Shown: in pieces, positions 60,818 through 64,000 of the stretch
Numbering within the stretch: the first letter of the stretch is position 1
How the letters are laid out: every line of letters starts with the position of its first letter
Source: Frigoribacterium sp. PhB24
Lineage (GTDB): Bacteria; Actinomycetota; Actinomycetes; Actinomycetales; Microbacteriaceae
Reading direction: 5' to 3'
DNA: 64,000 nucleotides
NCBI RefSeq assembly: GCF_003755185.1
Contig: NZ_RKIC01000009.1
Span: 1-64,000, forward strand
Notes under the pieces: generated by a model
Told to the model about the DNA's origin: nothing
Databases searched by the model: none
The model's input: the letters and a program-made list of their open reading frames with translations, nothing else
Position numbers and translations under genes: made by a program

Positions 60818-61539
60818 CCACCGTGCTCGTCGTCGACGACCAGCCGCTGATCCGTCAGGCCGTGACCGACATCCTCGACGGCGAGGACGGGGTCGAGGTC
60901 GTGGGCGACGCCGTGGACGGTCGTGAGGCGGTGACGCGGGCCTCGGCGCTGCGGCCGGACGTGGTCGTGATGGACATCCGCATGCCCGGGCTCGACGGCA
61001 TCGGCGCGACGGCCGAGATCTGCGCCGACCCCCTGCTCGCCGGGACGAAGGTGCTGATCCTCACCACGTTCGAGGAGGACGAGTACCTCGTCGCGGCCCT
61101 GCGCGCGGGGGCGAGCGGGTTCATCGGCAAGGGCGCGGAGCCCGGCGAGATCGTCCGTGCGGTCCGGGCCGTGCACGCGGGGGAGTCGCTGCTGTCACCC
61201 GTCGCGACGCGCAGCCTGATCGAGAAGTACGTGCTGCCGCGTGGCGGCGGCGCCGGCGGGGATGGGTCGGCATCGGCATCGGGGGCGGCGGGGCCGTCCG
61301 GGGTGGGGTCGTCGCAGGCAGGGCCGCCCGAGCTCGCGCACCTGACCGAGCGTGAGCGCGAGGTGCTGCTGCTCGTCGCGCGGGGCCGGGCGAATGCCGA
61401 GATCGCCACCGACCTGGTGATCTCGCCGCACACCGCGAAGACGCACGTCAACCGCATCATGACCAAGCTCGACGCCCACGACCGGGCGCAGCTCGTGATC
61501 GTCGCCTACGAGACGGGCTTGCTCGCACCGGGTGCCTGA
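60814..61539 (+). CDS. LuxR/NarL-family response regulator
   Basis: The 241-residue protein has a receiver domain with phosphoacceptor Asp54 in VVMDIRMPG and Lys in FIGKGA, a Gly/Ser/Ala linker of about 25 residues, and a C-terminal LuxR HTH (LTEREREVLLLVARGRANAEIA; VSPHTAKTHVNRIMTKL as landmarks). It is coupled to the kinase by a GTGA overlap. Likely targets are its own operon and the divergent MacB/LolD-type genes. Confidence 0.93.
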   Translation: MTTVLVVDDQPLIRQAVTDILDGEDGVEVVGDAVDGREAVTRASALRPDVVVMDIRMPGLDGIGATAEICADPLLAGTKVLILTTFEEDEYLVAALRAGASGFIGKGAEPGEIVRAVRAVHAGESLLSPVATRSLIEKYVLPRGGGAGGDGSASASGAAGPSGVGSSQAGPPELAHLTEREREVLLLVARGRANAEIATDLVISPHTAKTHVNRIMTKLDAHDRAQLVIVAYETGLLAPGA

Positions 61540-62544
61540 CTAGGGGCGCAGCACGCGGCGGAGGTGCTCGGCGGCCTCGTGGCCGACACGGGCCATGGCC
61601 TCTCGGGTCTGGCCTCCGACGTGCGGGGTGAGCACGACGTCGGGCCGGCCGCGCAGGGGGTGGTCGGCGGGCAACGGCTCGACCGTGGTGACGTCGAGAC
61701 CGGCCCCCGCGAGGTGACAAGCGTCGAGCGAGGCGACCAGCGCCTCCTCGTCCACGACGCCGCCGCGCGAGGTGTTGACGACCACCGCGCCGGGGCGCAG
61801 CAGGGCGAGCTCGCGCCGACCGATCAGGCCGACGGTGTCGGGGGTCAGTGGCACATGGACGCTCAGCGCGTCCGACGTCGCGAGCAGCGCGTCGAGGGCG
61901 GCGGGTTCGGCTCCGGCGTTGCGGACGGCGTCGTCCGAGAGGTGCGGGTCGTGGGCGACGACGCGCATGCCGAGACCGTCACGGGCCGCGTCGGCCACGA
62001 GCCGCGCGATCCGCCCGAACCCGAGCAGCCCCAGCGTCGCGCCGTGCAGCTCGCGACCCACGAAGGAGGCGCGGGTCGGCCCGGCCCCGGGGCCGTCGCC
62101 ACCCGGGTCCCCGGCCCCCGCGCCTCCGCCGCCCGACCACGCCGCCCCGAGTCCGCGCCGGGTCACCATCAGCAACGTCACCGCGAGCTCGGCCACCGAC
62201 CGGCTGTTCGCGGCCGGGGTCGTGGTCACGGCGATGCCGAGCTCGGCCGCGGTGTCGACGTCGACGGTGTCGAGGCCGACGCCGTGCCGCGCGACGATGC
62301 GCAGTCGCGGTGCCTCGCGCATCATCGCGCCGTCGACCCGGGCCGTGCGCAGCAGTACGCCCTCCACCTCGGTCGCGACGTCGGACCAGCCCGCGGCGTC
62401 GACGCCCCAGCCGAGCCGCACGTCGGCCCAGTCGCGCAGGGACGCGACCACGTCGTCGTCGATCGGCCGCGGCACCCAGACGACGGGCGCGCGGCCCACC
62501 GGGTTCGTCGAGCCCGTCGGGCCCGTCGAGCCCGGGTCAGTCAC
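61540..62544 (-). CDS. D-2-hydroxyacid dehydrogenase
   Basis: The 334-residue protein belongs to the NAD-dependent 2-hydroxyacid dehydrogenase family: catalytic domain with VARHGVGLDTVDVDTAAELG, Rossmann motif LGLLGFGRIARLVADAA, catalytic Arg in NTSRGGVVDEEAL, and the active-site His in TPHVGGQTREAM. A motif copy (62064) encodes PTRASFVG before the Rossmann fold, in an inserted loop. The GTG start overlaps the RraA-like gene by 8 bases. The substrate is unknown; reduction of an oxoacid made by the neighbour is plausible. Confidence 0.9.
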   Translation of the reverse strand: MTDPGSTGPTGSTNPVGRAPVVWVPRPIDDDVVASLRDWADVRLGWGVDAAGWSDVATEVEGVLLRTARVDGAMMREAPRLRIVARHGVGLDTVDVDTAAELGIAVTTTPAANSRSVAELAVTLLMVTRRGLGAAWSGGGGAGAGDPGGDGPGAGPTRASFVGRELHGATLGLLGFGRIARLVADAARDGLGMRVVAHDPHLSDDAVRNAGAEPAALDALLATSDALSVHVPLTPDTVGLIGRRELALLRPGAVVVNTSRGGVVDEEALVASLDACHLAGAGLDVTTVEPLPADHPLRGRPDVVLTPHVGGQTREAMARVGHEAAEHLRRVLRP

Positions 62545-63145
62545 GCGGCACCAGCAGCCGGTTCGCCGCGCGGCGGTCGCCCTCTCCGCGCAGCAGCTCG
62601 TGCGTGGCGGCCACGACCTCGTCGACCCGGGCCGCCGGCACGACCGCCACGCCGTCGTCGTCGCCGAGCACCCAGTCGCCCGGCGACACCGCCACGCCAC
62701 CGACGGCGATCGTCTCGCCGGTCCGGAACGGCCCGGTCTTCCACGGCCCGGCCGGTGTCACGGAGCGCGCGAACACGGGCACGCCCACCCGTTCGAGCTC
62801 GACCACGTCGCGCGCGGCGGCGTCGAGCACGATGCCGCCGACGCCGAGCGCCTTGGCCTTCTCGGCCACCAGCTCGCCGATCAGCGCGCGGGTCTCGTCG
62901 GCGCCACCGTTGACCACGAGGATCTCGCCCCGCCGGATGCGTTCGAACGCGGCGTGCAGACCGGCGTTGTCGCCCGGCCGGGTCCACACGGTGAACGCCG
63001 GACCCGACAGCGCGGCGCCGCGCCAGAGCGGCCGGATGCCGTCCGCGACGCCGAAGCGCTCCATGGCGTCCGAGACGGTGGCGACGGGGAGCTCGCCAGG
63101 GGCAGGGAGGGACGGCGAGGCGGGCGAGGCGGAGGCGGTGCTCAT
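62537..63145 (-). CDS. RraA-like / 4-hydroxy-4-methyl-2-oxoglutarate aldolase-type protein
   Basis: The 202-residue protein has the RraA/HMG-aldolase fold: TVSDAMERFG, GPAFTVWTRPGDN, GEILVVNGG, LGVGGIVLDAAARDV and VSPGDWVLGDDDGVAVVP, with the Arg/Asp metal- and pyruvate-binding pattern. In catabolic clusters such proteins cleave oxaloacetate-like or HMG acids to pyruvate. Neighbours (IclR, hydroxyacid dehydrogenase) favour the catabolic role over RNase E inhibition. Confidence 0.88.
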   Translation of the reverse strand: MSTASASPASPSLPAPGELPVATVSDAMERFGVADGIRPLWRGAALSGPAFTVWTRPGDNAGLHAAFERIRRGEILVVNGGADETRALIGELVAEKAKALGVGGIVLDAAARDVVELERVGVPVFARSVTPAGPWKTGPFRTGETIAVGGVAVSPGDWVLGDDDGVAVVPAARVDEVVAATHELLRGEGDRRAANRLLVPRD

Positions 63146-63203
63146 GGTGCTCCTGTCGTTCGGGGGTGCGGGGTCTCTCGGTCGCCGGTGCGTGTGCGGG
63201 CGG

Positions 63204-64000
63204 TCAGTCGAGGGCGGGTGGCAGCCCGGTGCGGGCGAGGTCCGAGGAGGCGCGGCGCAGCTCGTCCGCGAACCGCGCCACCGCGTCGTCGGTGAAACGA
63301 CTCGTCGGCCCGCCCAGGGCGAGGGCGACGGGTCGGCCCGGCGGGCGTCCCGGGACGAGGACGGCGACGCCCGAGTTGCCGGGCTCCCGTGTGCCGTGCG
63401 ACACCGACCAGCCGTCGAGACGGGCCCGCTCGATCCGGGCCCGCACGGCGTCGCGGTCGACGGGCAGCGTCGGCGCCGCTGAGAACGGGGTGGTCGGGCT
63501 CGACACGGCCGTGCCCGGGTGCGCCGTGGCGTCGACGTCGTCGAGGGTCGCGTCGAGCACGTCGGCGGGCTCGCCGCTCAGCAGCACGGCCCCCGCGGCG
63601 CCGATCCACAGCGGCAGCTCGTCGCCCACCTGGACGACGTGACGCAGGCTGTGCGGACTGGGCGATTGCGCCACGACGACGCGGGCCACGCCACGGCGCA
63701 CGTAGAGGCTGACGGTCTCGCCCGTCTCCTCGGCGAGCGCGGCCATGCGGTCGGCGGTGGCGGTGGGCACGGCCCAGGCGCGGGCGGCGAAGGCCCCCCA
63801 GTGGATCATCCGTGTGCCGACGCCGACCCGCCCGTCGGGCCCGTGCTGCAGCATGCCCTCGGCGACGAGGGTGTCGACCAGACGCAGGACGGTCGTGCGG
63901 GGGAGGCCCGAGACGCGCACGAGTTCGGCGAGGGTCTGCGTGCTGCGATCGGGCGTGAAAGCCTGCAACACGGCGAGGGCCCGGCTGACGGCGCGGACGC
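63204..64000 (-). CDS. IclR-family regulator, 5' end beyond the window
   Basis: The frame continues open to the window edge (upstream codons read VRAVSRALAVLQAF, a typical IclR start), so the first residues are missing. The HTH is QTLAELVRVSGLPRTTVLRLVDTLVAEG, and the ligand domain includes MAALAEETGETVSLYVRRG and GAAGAVLLSG. It should control the RraA-like and dehydrogenase genes just downstream. A motif copy (63245) lies in the C-terminal helix (LRRASSDL). Confidence 0.9.
   Translation of the reverse strand, partial: VRAVSRALAVLQAFTPDRSTQTLAELVRVSGLPRTTVLRLVDTLVAEGMLQHGPDGRVGVGTRMIHWGAFAARAWAVPTATADRMAALAEETGETVSLYVRRGVARVVVAQSPSPHSLRHVVQVGDELPLWIGAAGAVLLSGEPADVLDATLDDVDATAHPGTAVSSPTTPFSAAPTLPVDRDAVRARIERARLDGWSVSHGTREPGNSGVAVLVPGRPPGRPVALALGGPTSRFTDDAVARFADELRRASSDLARTGLPPALD

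Overview
The window is about 70% G+C outside a few A+T-richer patches. Its gene order (5S rRNA, then TPR protein, HAD phosphatase, tlyA, nadK, recN, pyrG, NUDIX, xerD, parA, scpA, scpB, rluB, tyrA, cmk, der) is the conserved housekeeping block of high-GC Gram-positives. Many starts are GTG, several genes look leaderless, and the style is that of Microbacteriaceae (Frigoribacterium/Curtobacterium-like). The family-level placement is inference; genus cannot be read from the window.

Layout. 1-150: 3' end of a 5S rRNA gene and the rRNA terminator. 265-18025: dense, mostly overlapping housekeeping block on the + strand. 18191-21452: WXG100-like protein, large coiled-coil plus alpha/beta-hydrolase protein, lipoprotein and membrane protein. 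21580-25772: regulator/exporter pairs (MarR-MATE, HxlR-MFS). 26425-30456: glycine-betaine-type binding protein, then a sulfonate/nitrate-type ABC importer on the - strand. 30527-42510: accessory region. It holds an McrA-like HNH nuclease, tRNA-Pro(GGG), a PIN_8-like protein, a Septu-like ATPase/HNH pair, a decayed full-length MerR pseudogene, a broken DHFR copy, an intact MerR-GPP34-exporter set, and an EcsC plus membrane-protein insert. 42559-48502: small miscellaneous genes. 48997-57430: peptide ABC importer, S15-type peptidase and TetR operon. 57421-61539: MacB/LolD-type ABC pair divergent from a NarL-type two-component system. 61540-64000: IclR, RraA-like and D-2-hydroxyacid dehydrogenase cluster, cut by the window end.

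The most striking signal is not a gene. An 11-mer, AGGAGGCGCGG (extended SAGGAGGCGCGGGTC, S = C or G), occurs exactly 36 times in 64 kb, 18 on each strand. A hand estimate from base composition expects less than one. Copies lie between genes, at stop codons, in N- or C-terminal tails and in inter-domain linkers, and are read in different frames (RASS, EARV, GGAGR, DPRLL). The motif is missing from the A+T-rich accessory stretches and is decayed in the MerR pseudogene. Separate families of 54-68 bp intergenic palindromes are also present, including three 58-bp copies that align without gaps. Together these suggest an active population of very small dispersed repeats in this genome.
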